This document shows, one piece after another, positions 31,374-39,541 of a stretch of DNA of 48,893 bases. The DNA is from an uncultured Prevotella sp. (GTDB lineage Bacteria; Bacteroidota; Bacteroidia; Bacteroidales; Bacteroidaceae): assembly GCA_947167845.1 (NCBI GenBank), contig CAMVJQ010000013.1:1-48893 (forward strand), in the 5' to 3' direction. Both the position numbers and the translations under genes were made by a program. The notes under the pieces are model-generated. The model saw only the letters and a program-made list of their open reading frames with translations. It searched no databases and had not been told where the DNA came from. Each line of letters starts with the position of its first letter. Positions within the stretch are counted from its first letter, which is position 1.

Positions 31374-32987
31374 TCACAAGGAGCCTGACGCAGATGGGGC
31401 TTGCTTATCGTATGCGTGCTGCGGATAGTCGGTGGTGAAGTGGAGCCCCCGGCACTCCTTGCGCTCCAGGGCCCATCGGGTGATGAGGTAGCCGACGTTG
31501 ATCATATTGCGGAGTTCGCAGATGTCACGGGTGGCACGGACGCGCTTGAAGAGGCGCTCGGTCTCCTCGTAGAGCATGTCAAGGCGGTCCCAGGCCCGGT
31601 GCAGGCGGAGGTCGCTGCGCACGATGCCCACATAGTTGGACATGATCTGGTTGACCTCCTTTACCGACTGCGTGATGAGCACCTTCTCCTCATTGGTCAT
31701 CGTGCCCTCGTCGTTCCATTCTGGCACGCGGTCGTTGAAGTCGTAGAGGTCTGCGTGCTCCAGCGAGTCCTTGGCGGCCGCATCGGCATAGACCACAGCC
31801 TCGATGAGCGAGTTGGACGCCAGACGGTTGCCTCCGTGGAGCCCGGTGCAGGAACACTCGCCAAGGGCATAGAGCCGCTCGATGCTGGACTGTCCGTTAA
31901 GGTCGACCTTGATGCCGCCGCACATATAGTGGGCCGCCGGGCGGACGGGGATGTAGTCGGTGGTGATGTCGATGCCGATGGAGAGGCATTTCTGGTAGAT
32001 GTTGGGGAAGTGATGACGGGTCTCGGCCGCATCCTTGTGGGTGACGTCGAGACAGACGTGGTCGAGGCCGTGGATCTTCATCTCCTTGTCTATGGCTCGG
32101 GCCACGATGTCGCGCGGAGCCAGCGAGAGGCGCTCGTCGTATTTCTCCATGAACGTCTCGCCATTGGGCAGTTTCAGAATGCCGCCATAGCCACGCATGG
32201 CCTCCGTGATGAGATAGGCGGGATGGGTCTCCTTAGGATTGTGGAGCACCGTCGGGTGGAACTGCACGAACTCCATGTCGGCCACAGTCCCCTTGGCGCG
32301 ATAGACCATCGCGATGCCGTCGCCCGTGGCGATGACGGGGTTGGAGGTGGTCAGGTAGACGGCTCCGCAGCCGCCGGTACACATGACGGTGATCTTGGAG
32401 AGATAGGTGTCCACCTTCTGCGTCGTGGGGTTGAGCACGTAGGCTCCATAGCACTGGATATGGGGCGACCGCCGGGTGACGCGCACGCCGAGGTGGTGCT
32501 GGGTGATGATCTCCACGGCGAAATGGTGCTCCTTGACGTCGATGCCGGGACAGCGGCGTACGGCCTCCATCAGGCCGCGCTGGATCTCGGCCCCAGTGTC
32601 GTCGGCATGATGCAGGATGCGGAACTCAGAGTGCCCGCCCTCGCGGTGGAGGTCGAAGTCGCCCTGCTCGTTCTTGTCGAAATTGACGCCCCAGCCGACG
32701 AGTTCGCGTATCTGCTCCGGTGCGCGCCTGACCACCTGCTCGACGGCAGCGCGGTCGCTGATATAGTCGCCCGCTATCATCGTGTCCTCGATGTGCTTGT
32801 CGAAATTGTCCACTTCGAGATTCGTCACACTGGCCACGCCGCCCTGGGCAAACGATGTGTTCGCCTCGTCGAGCGAGGTCTTGCAAATCAGACATACGCG
32901 GCCTTTTCCGGCGCGCGCCACCTTCAGGGCGTAACTCATACCGGCCACGCCTGCTCCTATGATGAGGAAATCGTACTTGTAAACCAT
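31374..32987 (-). CDS. nadB: L-aspartate oxidase
   Basis: A 537-residue FAD enzyme for the first step of de novo NAD synthesis, oxidising L-aspartate to iminoaspartate. I start it at ATG 32987 (MVYKYDFLIIGAGVAGMSYA), because the TAATTTTG promoter at 33014-33021 lies upstream of it; the longer frame would begin beyond the promoter. FAD-binding GAGVAG is at residues 11-16; HREGGHSEFRILHHADDTG and RPAAHYMCGGIKVDL are family motifs; a C-terminal helical domain follows. nadA and nadC are not nearby. It diverges from dacB. Confidence 0.95.
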   Translation of the reverse strand: MVYKYDFLIIGAGVAGMSYALKVARAGKGRVCLICKTSLDEANTSFAQGGVASVTNLEVDNFDKHIEDTMIAGDYISDRAAVEQVVRRAPEQIRELVGWGVNFDKNEQGDFDLHREGGHSEFRILHHADDTGAEIQRGLMEAVRRCPGIDVKEHHFAVEIITQHHLGVRVTRRSPHIQCYGAYVLNPTTQKVDTYLSKITVMCTGGCGAVYLTTSNPVIATGDGIAMVYRAKGTVADMEFVQFHPTVLHNPKETHPAYLITEAMRGYGGILKLPNGETFMEKYDERLSLAPRDIVARAIDKEMKIHGLDHVCLDVTHKDAAETRHHFPNIYQKCLSIGIDITTDYIPVRPAAHYMCGGIKVDLNGQSSIERLYALGECSCTGLHGGNRLASNSLIEAVVYADAAAKDSLEHADLYDFNDRVPEWNDEGTMTNEEKVLITQSVKEVNQIMSNYVGIVRSDLRLHRAWDRLDMLYEETERLFKRVRATRDICELRNMINVGYLITRWALERKECRGLHFTTDYPQHAYDKQAPSASGSL

Positions 32988-33013
32988 ATACTGTAGATGC
33001 GATAAATTTGCTG

Positions 33014-33021
33014 CAAAATTA
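33014..33021 (-). promoter_or_regulatory. -7 element for nadB
   Basis: On the minus strand this reads TAATTTTG. The leader would be about 20 nt to the ATG at 32987. Confidence 0.6.
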
Positions 33022-33064
33022 CGAAAAAAGCCACAGACTACACAGGTTTTTAGCAAAAAATGAC

Positions 33065-33072
33065 TAACTTTG
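33065..33072 (+). promoter_or_regulatory. -7 element for dacB with a very short leader
   Basis: TAACTTTG ends only nine bases before the ATG at 33082. With the usual spacing transcription would start about 3-5 nt upstream of the ATG, so the message may be leaderless or nearly so. Confidence 0.6.
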
Positions 33073-33081
33073 CAGCAAATT

Positions 33082-34365
33082 ATGAAGAAAATACTGATTT
33101 TATCCTATATCTTGTGGCTGGCAGCAGGACTGTCGGCACAGACTCCGGCGGAACTGGAAGGGCTGCTGACTCCGGTCGGCGGCACTCAGGCGGTGGTGCA
33201 GACGGACGACCCACTACAGACAGACACGCTGCTGCTTGACACGGCACAGACTGACAGGCCGTGCCCCGAGTATGTGGTGGAGCGACTGGACCGGCTGATG
33301 AAGGAACCGCTGCTGAAGAAGACCCAACTGGGACTACTGGTCTACGACCTGACAGCGGACTCTGCCATCTACAGGCAGAATGAGCGGCAGACGCTACGCC
33401 CGGCCTCGGTGATGAAACTGCTCACGGCCATCACGGCCATGGACAGGCTGGGCAGTGACTACCAGTTGCGTACCTCTCTCTATTATACGGGCCGAATTGA
33501 CGGGAGTACTCTGACAGGCGACATCTATTGCGTGGGCGGCATGGATCCGCTCTTCTGCAATGACGACATGCGGGCACTGGCCGAGAGCGTCCGTAGGATG
33601 GGGGTCGACACCATCAAGGGGAGGATTGTGGCCGACAAGTCGATGAAGGACAGCAACCTGCTGGGCGAGGGCTGGTGCTGGGATGACGATAATCCTGTGC
33701 TGACTCCTCTGCTCATAGAGCGGAAGGATCAGTTCGTGGACTGTCTGATGACGGAGTTACAAAAGGCGGGCGTCCGACTGGAGGGCTCCTGCACGGAGGG
33801 TCCATTGCCCAACGGGGCGCGTATCATCACTTCGCGTTTCCATTTGTTGGAAGATGTCCTCATCCAGATGATGAAGGCGAGCGACAATCTCTATGCGGAG
33901 TCGGTCTACTATCAGATAGCCGCCTCAGGTGGCGTCAAGCGGGCCTCTGCCGACAAGGCACGCCAGTGGGAGCGGAAACTGGTGAGCCGACTGGGACTGA
34001 ATCCGGGCGAATACAAGTTTGCCGACGGCAGCGGCCTGTCGCTCTACAATTATGTGACGGCTGAGTTGATGGTCAGGCTTCTGCGCTATGCCTACCAGAA
34101 CAAGGAACTCTATTTCCGGCTGTCTAACACTCTGCCCGTTGCCGGCGTGGACGGCACGCTGGAGAGCAGGATGAAGGGGGCTTTCACCAGTGGTAATGTC
34201 AGAGCCAAGACGGGCACCCTGACGGGTATCTCCAGTCTGGCAGGATTCTGTACGGCAGCCAACGGCCACCTGCTGGCTTTCTGCATCATCAACCAGGGCG
34301 TGCTCCGAACAGCCAGCGGCCGGGATTTCCAAGACAAGGTCTGTGCCGCACTGTGCCGACCTTGA
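33082..34365 (+). CDS. dacB: D-Ala-D-Ala carboxypeptidase, PBP4 type (peptidase S13)
   Basis: A 427-residue periplasmic peptidoglycan enzyme, from ATG 33082; the upstream TTG at 33070 lies inside the promoter box. The signal peptide is MKKILILSYILWLAAGLSAQ. The three active-site motifs are present: SVMK at residues 109-112, SDN near 267, and KTG near 376 (RAKTGTLTG). S13 enzymes trim the terminal D-Ala and cut cross-links. The large insert between the first two motifs is typical of PBP4. It is followed by an MscS-type channel gene. Confidence 0.94.
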   Translation: MKKILILSYILWLAAGLSAQTPAELEGLLTPVGGTQAVVQTDDPLQTDTLLLDTAQTDRPCPEYVVERLDRLMKEPLLKKTQLGLLVYDLTADSAIYRQNERQTLRPASVMKLLTAITAMDRLGSDYQLRTSLYYTGRIDGSTLTGDIYCVGGMDPLFCNDDMRALAESVRRMGVDTIKGRIVADKSMKDSNLLGEGWCWDDDNPVLTPLLIERKDQFVDCLMTELQKAGVRLEGSCTEGPLPNGARIITSRFHLLEDVLIQMMKASDNLYAESVYYQIAASGGVKRASADKARQWERKLVSRLGLNPGEYKFADGSGLSLYNYVTAELMVRLLRYAYQNKELYFRLSNTLPVAGVDGTLESRMKGAFTSGNVRAKTGTLTGISSLAGFCTAANGHLLAFCIINQGVLRTASGRDFQDKVCAALCRP

Positions 34366-34406
34366 GAGATACGACTACGAATTATTAATTGTGCATTGTG
34401 AATTGT

Positions 34407-35516
34407 ATGGAAAGGATTCAGATATTTGTTGAGCAGATGGTTGTCGCCATTGGAGTGACGGGTGACGGCATCGCCGTCGTCAGTCACGTCATTCTGGTCG
34501 TCATTGCGGTCTTGCTGGCAGCCCTGGCTGGCATCATGTGCAGAAAACTGATTGTGCCGCTGCTGCTGAAACTGACATCCAGAACGGAGGCCAGATGGGA
34601 TGATGTCGTCTTCAGTGAACGGGTGCTGGTGTCGGCCTGCAGCATTGTGCCGGCCATTGTCATCTGGCAACTGCTGCCATGGACGTTCTTCGACTATCCC
34701 TTGATGCGTGAGGTGCTGGCCCGTCTGACGGCCATCTATATCACCGTCATGTCAGTACGTACGGCCATCGTCTTCATCGACTCCTTCAAGCAGTTGGAAA
34801 ACGGGAAACGAACGGCCAGGCAACAGTATCTCTACTCACTCTGCGGTGTGCTGAAGATCCTGATGATCTTCATAGCCGTCATCGTGGTGATTGCGATTGC
34901 CGTCGACAAGGATCCTTCGACGCTCTTTGCCGGCCTGGGTGCTGCCTCTGCCATCCTGATGCTGGCCTTCCAGGACACCATCAAGGGACTGGTGGCTGGT
35001 ATCCGTCTGACGAACAATGACATGCTGCACATCGGCGACTGGATCACCGTGCCCTCGGCTGGTGCCAACGGCAGAGTGGAGGAGATCACGCTGACGATGG
35101 TCAAGGTGCGCAACTTCGACAATACTGTGGTCACCCTGAGTCCGCAGGCACTGGTGGACGGCTCTTTCCAAAACTGGATTGGCATGGAGCAGGGCGAGGG
35201 GCGCAAGCAGTCGCGCAAGGTGTTCTTCGACTTCCATTCGCTGAAGGTCGATGAGAATGGTGAGGTCAACATCTCCCGCTTCCGTCATGACATGGAGAAA
35301 TGGCTCAAGGATAATCCAAGGGTCGTCGGCGAGAAGAGCCCGCTGGTGAAATTGGTTGATAATACGCTGGCCAGTGGCTGCTGTGTGGAATTTATCTTCT
35401 GGTTGAAGGCCAAGGATGCCCTCAACTATGAGCATGATACCAGCGACATCATGGAATACATCTTTGCCAAGGCTGCCGATTACGATCTGCAGATATATCA
35501 GCCGGAAATAAAATAG
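34407..35516 (+). CDS. Mechanosensitive ion channel, MscS family
   Basis: A 369-residue protein from ATG 34407 (MERIQIFVEQMVV). Four or so membrane segments occupy the first ~185 residues (ILVVIAVLLAALAGIM, SIVPAIVIWQLLPW, ILMIFIAVIVVIAIAV); the last leads into the pore-lining GLGAASAILMLAFQDTIKGL. The MscS beta domain then follows with IGDWITVPSAGANGRVEEIT and NFDNTVVTLSPQAL. The C-terminus is soluble. The arrangement resembles YbdG-type channels. The 5' region is an AATTGTGCATTGTGAATTG micro-repeat, and no separate promoter is clear, so it is probably co-transcribed with dacB. Confidence 0.92.
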   Translation: MERIQIFVEQMVVAIGVTGDGIAVVSHVILVVIAVLLAALAGIMCRKLIVPLLLKLTSRTEARWDDVVFSERVLVSACSIVPAIVIWQLLPWTFFDYPLMREVLARLTAIYITVMSVRTAIVFIDSFKQLENGKRTARQQYLYSLCGVLKILMIFIAVIVVIAIAVDKDPSTLFAGLGAASAILMLAFQDTIKGLVAGIRLTNNDMLHIGDWITVPSAGANGRVEEITLTMVKVRNFDNTVVTLSPQALVDGSFQNWIGMEQGEGRKQSRKVFFDFHSLKVDENGEVNISRFRHDMEKWLKDNPRVVGEKSPLVKLVDNTLASGCCVEFIFWLKAKDALNYEHDTSDIMEYIFAKAADYDLQIYQPEIK

Positions 35517-35531
35517 AATAAATCATACGTT

Positions 35532-36776
35532 ATGGAGATAAGTACCAATCATGAGGAGCAGATCCTCGTCAGAATCACAGGCCAGGACCGTCCGGGACTG
35601 ACGGCCTCGATAATGGGCATACTTGCCAAGTACGACGCACAAATACTCGACATCGGTCAGGCAGATATCCACAGCACCCTCTCGCTGGGCATCCTGATCC
35701 GTATGGACGAGGCCCACTCCGGGCAGGTGATGAAGGAACTGCTCTTCAAAGCCACCGAACTGGGGGTGCAGATAGGCTTCTCACCCATCAGCGACGATGA
35801 GTATGAAGACTGGGTGGGCCATCAGGGTAAGAACCGCTATATCCTGATGGTGCTCGGGCGTCAACTTGAGGCGAGGCAGATCGAAGGTGCCACCCGCATC
35901 CTGGCTGATCAGGGCCTGAACATCGACTCTATCCTGCGGCTGACGGGGCGCAAGAGTATCAAGAACCCCGGCAAGCATGTCCGTGCCTGCATCCAGTTCT
36001 CTCTGCGCGGCGAGCCCATCAACCGTCAGGAGATGCAGTCGAAACTGATGAAGTTGTCGCAGCAGATGGACATCGACTTCTCCTTCCAGCGCGATGATAT
36101 GTTCCGCCGTATGCGCCGCCTAATCTGTTTCGACATGGACTCCACGCTGATTCAGACGGAGTGTATCGATGAACTGGCAGAGCGTAATGGTGTAGGGGCT
36201 GAGGTCAGGGCCATCACGGAGAGTGCCATGCGTGGCGAGATTGACTTTAAGGAGAGTTTCACCCGTCGCGTGGCACTGCTCAAGGGGCTAGACGTGAGCG
36301 TGATGCAGGACATCGCCGAGCATCTGCCGATAACGGAAGGTGTGGACCGCCTGATGACCATATTGAAGCGTTGTGGCTATAAGATTGCCATCCTCTCCGG
36401 CGGATTCACTTACTTCGGTGAATATCTCCAGCGTCGCTACGGTATCGACTATGTGTATGCCAATGAACTGGAGATCGGCGAGGACGGCAAACTGACGGGC
36501 CGCTATGTGGGCGAGATTGTCGACGGGCATCGCAAGGCGGAACTGCTGAAACTGATTGCGCAGGTGGAGAAGGTCAATCTCGCCCAAACTATCGCCGTGG
36601 GCGACGGTGCCAATGACCTGCCGATGATCTCGGAGGCCGGACTGGGCATCGCCTTCCATGCCAAGCCGCGCGTGGTGGCCAATGCCAAGCAGTCGATCAA
36701 TACCATCGGCCTGGACGGTGTGCTCTACTTCCTCGGATTCAAGGATTCATACTTGGGAGATCAAGGAAAATTGTAG
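35532..36776 (+). CDS. serB: Phosphoserine phosphatase with N-terminal ACT domains
   Basis: A 414-residue enzyme that releases serine in the last step of serine synthesis. Residues ~5-180 form two ACT-like regulatory domains (VRITGQDRPGLTASIMGILA and YILMVLGRQLEARQIEGAT). The HAD-family catalytic part follows: DMDSTLIQTECIDELA at ~202 with the nucleophile Asp, LSGGFTYFGEYL, and VGDGANDLPMISEAG. Length and layout fit long-form SerB proteins. mutY starts 14 bp downstream. Confidence 0.95.
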   Translation: MEISTNHEEQILVRITGQDRPGLTASIMGILAKYDAQILDIGQADIHSTLSLGILIRMDEAHSGQVMKELLFKATELGVQIGFSPISDDEYEDWVGHQGKNRYILMVLGRQLEARQIEGATRILADQGLNIDSILRLTGRKSIKNPGKHVRACIQFSLRGEPINRQEMQSKLMKLSQQMDIDFSFQRDDMFRRMRRLICFDMDSTLIQTECIDELAERNGVGAEVRAITESAMRGEIDFKESFTRRVALLKGLDVSVMQDIAEHLPITEGVDRLMTILKRCGYKIAILSGGFTYFGEYLQRRYGIDYVYANELEIGEDGKLTGRYVGEIVDGHRKAELLKLIAQVEKVNLAQTIAVGDGANDLPMISEAGLGIAFHAKPRVVANAKQSINTIGLDGVLYFLGFKDSYLGDQGKL

Positions 36777-36790
36777 TAGGTCTCCCTCAG

Positions 36791-37807
36791 ATGGAATTCT
36801 CTACGACTCTTCTGGCCTGGTTCCGCGAGAACGGTCGCCAACTTCCCTGGCGGGAAACGCGCGACCCTTACGCTATATGGCTTTCTGAAATCATCCTCCA
36901 GCAGACGCAGGTGAAGCAAGGCTGGGACTACTGGGAGCGCTTCATGCACCGCTGGCCCACAGTGGAGTTGCTCGCTGCTGCCACGGAGGACGAGGTGCTG
37001 CGCGAGTGGCAGGGGCTGGGCTACTATAGCCGTGCCCGCAACCTGCACTTTGCCGCCAGGCAGATAGTCGAGATGGGGGGCTTCCCGCAGACGCTCGAGG
37101 GCATTAAGTCGCTAAAAGGTGTCGGCGACTATACGGCCGCTGCCATTGGGAGTATTGCCTTTGACATTCCGGCCGCTGTAGTCGATGGCAACGTGTATCG
37201 TGTACTGGCCAGACATTACGGCATTCAGACGCCTGTCAATACGACGGAAGGCAAGAAGGAATTCGCAGCCTTGGCACAGTCACTGTTGCCTCTGAAAGAA
37301 GTGGCGGCCTATAATCAAGCCATCATGGACTTCGGGGCTATCCTGTGTACGCCACAGGCGCCTCGCTGTATCCAGTGCCCGTTGGCAGAGAGTTGTGATG
37401 CATTGCGGACGGGTAGGGTAAGCATGCTGCCCGTGAAACGGAGAAACCTGAAGGTCAGGACGCGCCACCTTATTTATATATACATCCGCTGTCAGGGCTA
37501 CACGGCTATCCATCGGCGCGGAGAGGGTGATATCTGGCAGGGGCTTTGGGAGCCTCTGCTAGAGGAGAGGGAAGAGACGATAGAGGAGAGAGGAGAGAGG
37601 AGAGAGGAGAGAGAAAAGATGGGGCTGAAACTCGTGGCGAAAGGTGTGAAGCATGTGCTGACGCACCAGGTGCTGCTGGCAGACTTCTATCTGTGGGAAC
37701 CTGCAGAGCGTCCGGCACTTCCCGATGACTATATATGGATCCGTGAGGAGGATATCGACAACTACGGCATTCCCCGGCTCGTTGATATCCTGCTGGACAA
37801 ACTGTAA
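36791..37807 (+). CDS. mutY: A/G-specific adenine glycosylase MutY
   Basis: A 338-residue repair enzyme removing A mispaired with 8-oxoG. It carries WLSEIILQQTQV with the catalytic Glu33, the helix-hairpin-helix SLKGVGDYTAAAIGSIAF, VDGNVYRVLARH with the catalytic Asp, and the iron-sulfur cysteines C-x6-C-x2-C-x5-C (CTPQAPRCIQCPLAESC) near residues 186-202. A NUDIX-like 8-oxoG recognition domain follows. Between the two, residues ~257-275 are an unusually charged stretch encoded by GAGGAGA tandem repeats (37583-37610). One repeat lost or gained would shift the frame and remove the C-terminal domain. Confidence 0.95.
   Translation: MEFSTTLLAWFRENGRQLPWRETRDPYAIWLSEIILQQTQVKQGWDYWERFMHRWPTVELLAAATEDEVLREWQGLGYYSRARNLHFAARQIVEMGGFPQTLEGIKSLKGVGDYTAAAIGSIAFDIPAAVVDGNVYRVLARHYGIQTPVNTTEGKKEFAALAQSLLPLKEVAAYNQAIMDFGAILCTPQAPRCIQCPLAESCDALRTGRVSMLPVKRRNLKVRTRHLIYIYIRCQGYTAIHRRGEGDIWQGLWEPLLEEREETIEERGERREEREKMGLKLVAKGVKHVLTHQVLLADFYLWEPAERPALPDDYIWIREEDIDNYGIPRLVDILLDKL
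37583..37610 (+). repeat. Heptanucleotide tandem repeat (GAGGAGA x4) inside mutY
   Basis: Four perfect copies of GAGGAGA in direct succession, with related purine-rich sequence on both sides (37561-37582 and 37611-37617). The unit length is not a multiple of three. Confidence 0.9.
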
Positions 37808-37848
37808 TGCTCTGATTTCGCCTGATGCCTCCTGGCCTGGAAGGGATA

Positions 37849-39312
37849 CTAATCCGCCGTCTGTGTCTTCGGCCAATTGACGAGGAAGAGTCTTTCTGTG
37901 GCGCGGGTGAAGGCGGTGTAGAGCCAGTGGATGTAGTCGGGTGTCAGCATGTCGTCCGTCATATAGCCTTGGTCCAGATAGATGTGAGCCCACTGACCGC
38001 CCTGCGCCTTATGACACGTAACGGCATAGGCGAACTTAACCTGCAGGGCATTATAATACTGATCGTTCTTGAGTTTCTTGATGCGGTCGGCTTTTAGCGG
38101 CACGTCGGCATAATCCTCCATCACGGCATTGTAAAGTTGTTCCGTCTGCTCCCGTGTGAGGGCGGGTGATTCACTGGTGAGAGAGTCGAGGATGACGATG
38201 GCCGTCAGTTCATAGTCGTCATAGTCAGGAAACTGCATGGTTACTTCGGCGAAGCGGAATCCGTAGAGTTCGTGGGTGTTGCGTACCCGTTGCACCACAG
38301 CACGGTCGCCATTGGCTATAAACTGGAAATTGTTTTCTTGCTTCCTCGACTCCTTGTCTTCCTGACGCCTGGATTCCATCCAGTAATAGTTGTTCTTCAC
38401 AATCATCAGAAGGTCGCCGCGACAGAGTTCATCCTCACGGTCGAGCACAGTGTTGCGGATGCCCTGATTGTAGATGTTCGCCCGTTTGTTGCTGCGGGTG
38501 ATGACCATAGTCTCATCCAGTCCCACCCGACTGTAACTGGAGGCGAGCGACTCTATCAGTTCGTCGCCTGGTACTATCTGGATATCAGCGAAACCACGGA
38601 AGCGTATTCGTGGCAACTGGGTCATCTCGTCGTGAGTGACCATCTGCCGGATGATTGTCGCATTCCAGAGGATGCCTGATTCTTCATTCTGACGCAGCAC
38701 CTGATTCAAGTCGCACTCATATACCTTCATCCCGTAGCCTTGCAGCACCCCGGCCATGAGCGCCGGACTTTCCTCCTCGCCAACAGGGGGCAACTGTGCC
38801 TTGTCGCCCACGAGCAGCATCCGACAGTTCTGGCCGTTGTAGACAAACTGCATCAGGTCGTCGAGCAGACAGCCGCTGCCGAAGGCCACCCCCTCAAGGG
38901 GGAGGAAACGGGAGGTGGAGGCTATCATCGAGGCTTCGTCGACAATAAACAAGGTGTCGCGATAGAGGTTGTCGTTCAGATTGAAGGCCGACAGGTCGCC
39001 CGCCGTCTTCTGTCTGTAGATGCGCCGGTGGATGGTGTAGGCAACATGACCTGCATAGATCGAAAAGACTTTTGCCGCCCGTCCTGTCGGTGCCAGCAGG
39101 ATCATCTTCTGCTGTAGGGAAGCCATCGCCTTGACGATGGCACCTGCCAGTGTGGTCTTGCCTGTACCGGCTGACCCGCGCAGTATCATCACCGCGTGTT
39201 CCTGACGGTCAGTCATAAATCGCCCGAACATGTCGAGGGCATGCGCCTGCTCCTCTGTCGGTGGGAAGCCAAGCGCCTGCAAGATGCGGTATTTCAACTC
39301 GTCCTGAATCAT
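37849..39312 (-). CDS. RecD-like ATP-dependent DNA helicase
   Basis: A 487-residue superfamily 1 helicase. Walker A is RGSAGTGKTTLAGAIV (GSAGTGKTT at residues 46-54), LLAPTGRAAK is motif Ia, LFIVDEASMI is motif II, LVGDKAQLPPVGEEES is motif III, and FAYAVTCHKAQGGQW with YTAFTRATERLFLV are the C-terminal UvrD-like motifs. It is a compact AAA_30/UvrD_C_2 protein of the type often called RecD2- or Pif1-like; it is shorter than true RecD2. It is convergent with mutY (41-bp gap). The promoter TAATTTTG is only eight bases from the ATG. Confidence 0.88.
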   Translation of the reverse strand: MIQDELKYRILQALGFPPTEEQAHALDMFGRFMTDRQEHAVMILRGSAGTGKTTLAGAIVKAMASLQQKMILLAPTGRAAKVFSIYAGHVAYTIHRRIYRQKTAGDLSAFNLNDNLYRDTLFIVDEASMIASTSRFLPLEGVAFGSGCLLDDLMQFVYNGQNCRMLLVGDKAQLPPVGEEESPALMAGVLQGYGMKVYECDLNQVLRQNEESGILWNATIIRQMVTHDEMTQLPRIRFRGFADIQIVPGDELIESLASSYSRVGLDETMVITRSNKRANIYNQGIRNTVLDREDELCRGDLLMIVKNNYYWMESRRQEDKESRKQENNFQFIANGDRAVVQRVRNTHELYGFRFAEVTMQFPDYDDYELTAIVILDSLTSESPALTREQTEQLYNAVMEDYADVPLKADRIKKLKNDQYYNALQVKFAYAVTCHKAQGGQWAHIYLDQGYMTDDMLTPDYIHWLYTAFTRATERLFLVNWPKTQTAD

Positions 39313-39320
39313 TTTGTTTG

Positions 39321-39328
39321 CAAAATTA
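39321..39328 (-). promoter_or_regulatory. -7 element for the RecD-like helicase, very short leader
   Basis: On the minus strand this reads TAATTTTG, eight bases before the ATG at 39312. The transcript may have almost no leader. Confidence 0.6.
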
Positions 39329-39343
39329 CTAAAAAAGCCGAAG

Positions 39344-39396
39344 ATTTCACAGATTCTTTCTGAAAATACCTATTAATCTGTGTTAATCTGTGAAAT
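39344..39396. repeat. Inverted micro-repeat between divergent promoters
   Basis: ATTTCACAGATT (39344-39355) is the exact reverse complement of 39385-39396, with a further AATCTGTG at 39375-39382. It belongs to the AATCTGTGAAAT type of micro-repeat common between Bacteroidales genes. It lies between two oppositely directed promoters. Confidence 0.65.
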
Positions 39397-39413
39397 GTGT
39401 GGCCTAATTTTCG

Positions 39414-39421
39414 TAACTTTG
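39414..39421 (+). promoter_or_regulatory. -7 element for the 32-residue peptide gene, very short leader
   Basis: TAACTTTG ends nine bases before the ATG at 39431. Confidence 0.6.
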
Positions 39422-39430
39422 CACCCGATT

Positions 39431-39529
39431 ATGCAGATATCCAACGGGAAAATCAATATCATACTGGCCCTTGTGGCGGCAGGTCTGCTTGCCGTCTGCA
39501 TTGCCAGTGTGGTGGCAGGAATGAGTTAG
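39431..39529 (+). CDS. Small 32-residue membrane peptide
   Basis: A short frame beginning MQISNGKINIILALVAAGL. The first seven residues are polar with one Lys; the remaining ~25 are a single hydrophobic helix ending SVVAGMS. It starts nine bases after a TAACTTTG promoter and its stop is 12 bases before the DUF3822 ATG, so it is the first gene of the DUF3822-rsmD transcript. Placement, helix quality and a start so close to the promoter favour a real small protein, but it could instead be a leader peptide or untranslated sequence. Its family is unknown to me. The probable location is the inner membrane, N-terminus inside. Confidence 0.55.
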   Translation: MQISNGKINIILALVAAGLLAVCIASVVAGMS

Positions 39530-39541
39530 ACGGTGACTATC

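Noticed and set aside
31401..32996. 531-codon plus-strand ORF opposite nadB
   Set aside because: It is antisense to nadB, and the sequence lacks any family pattern.
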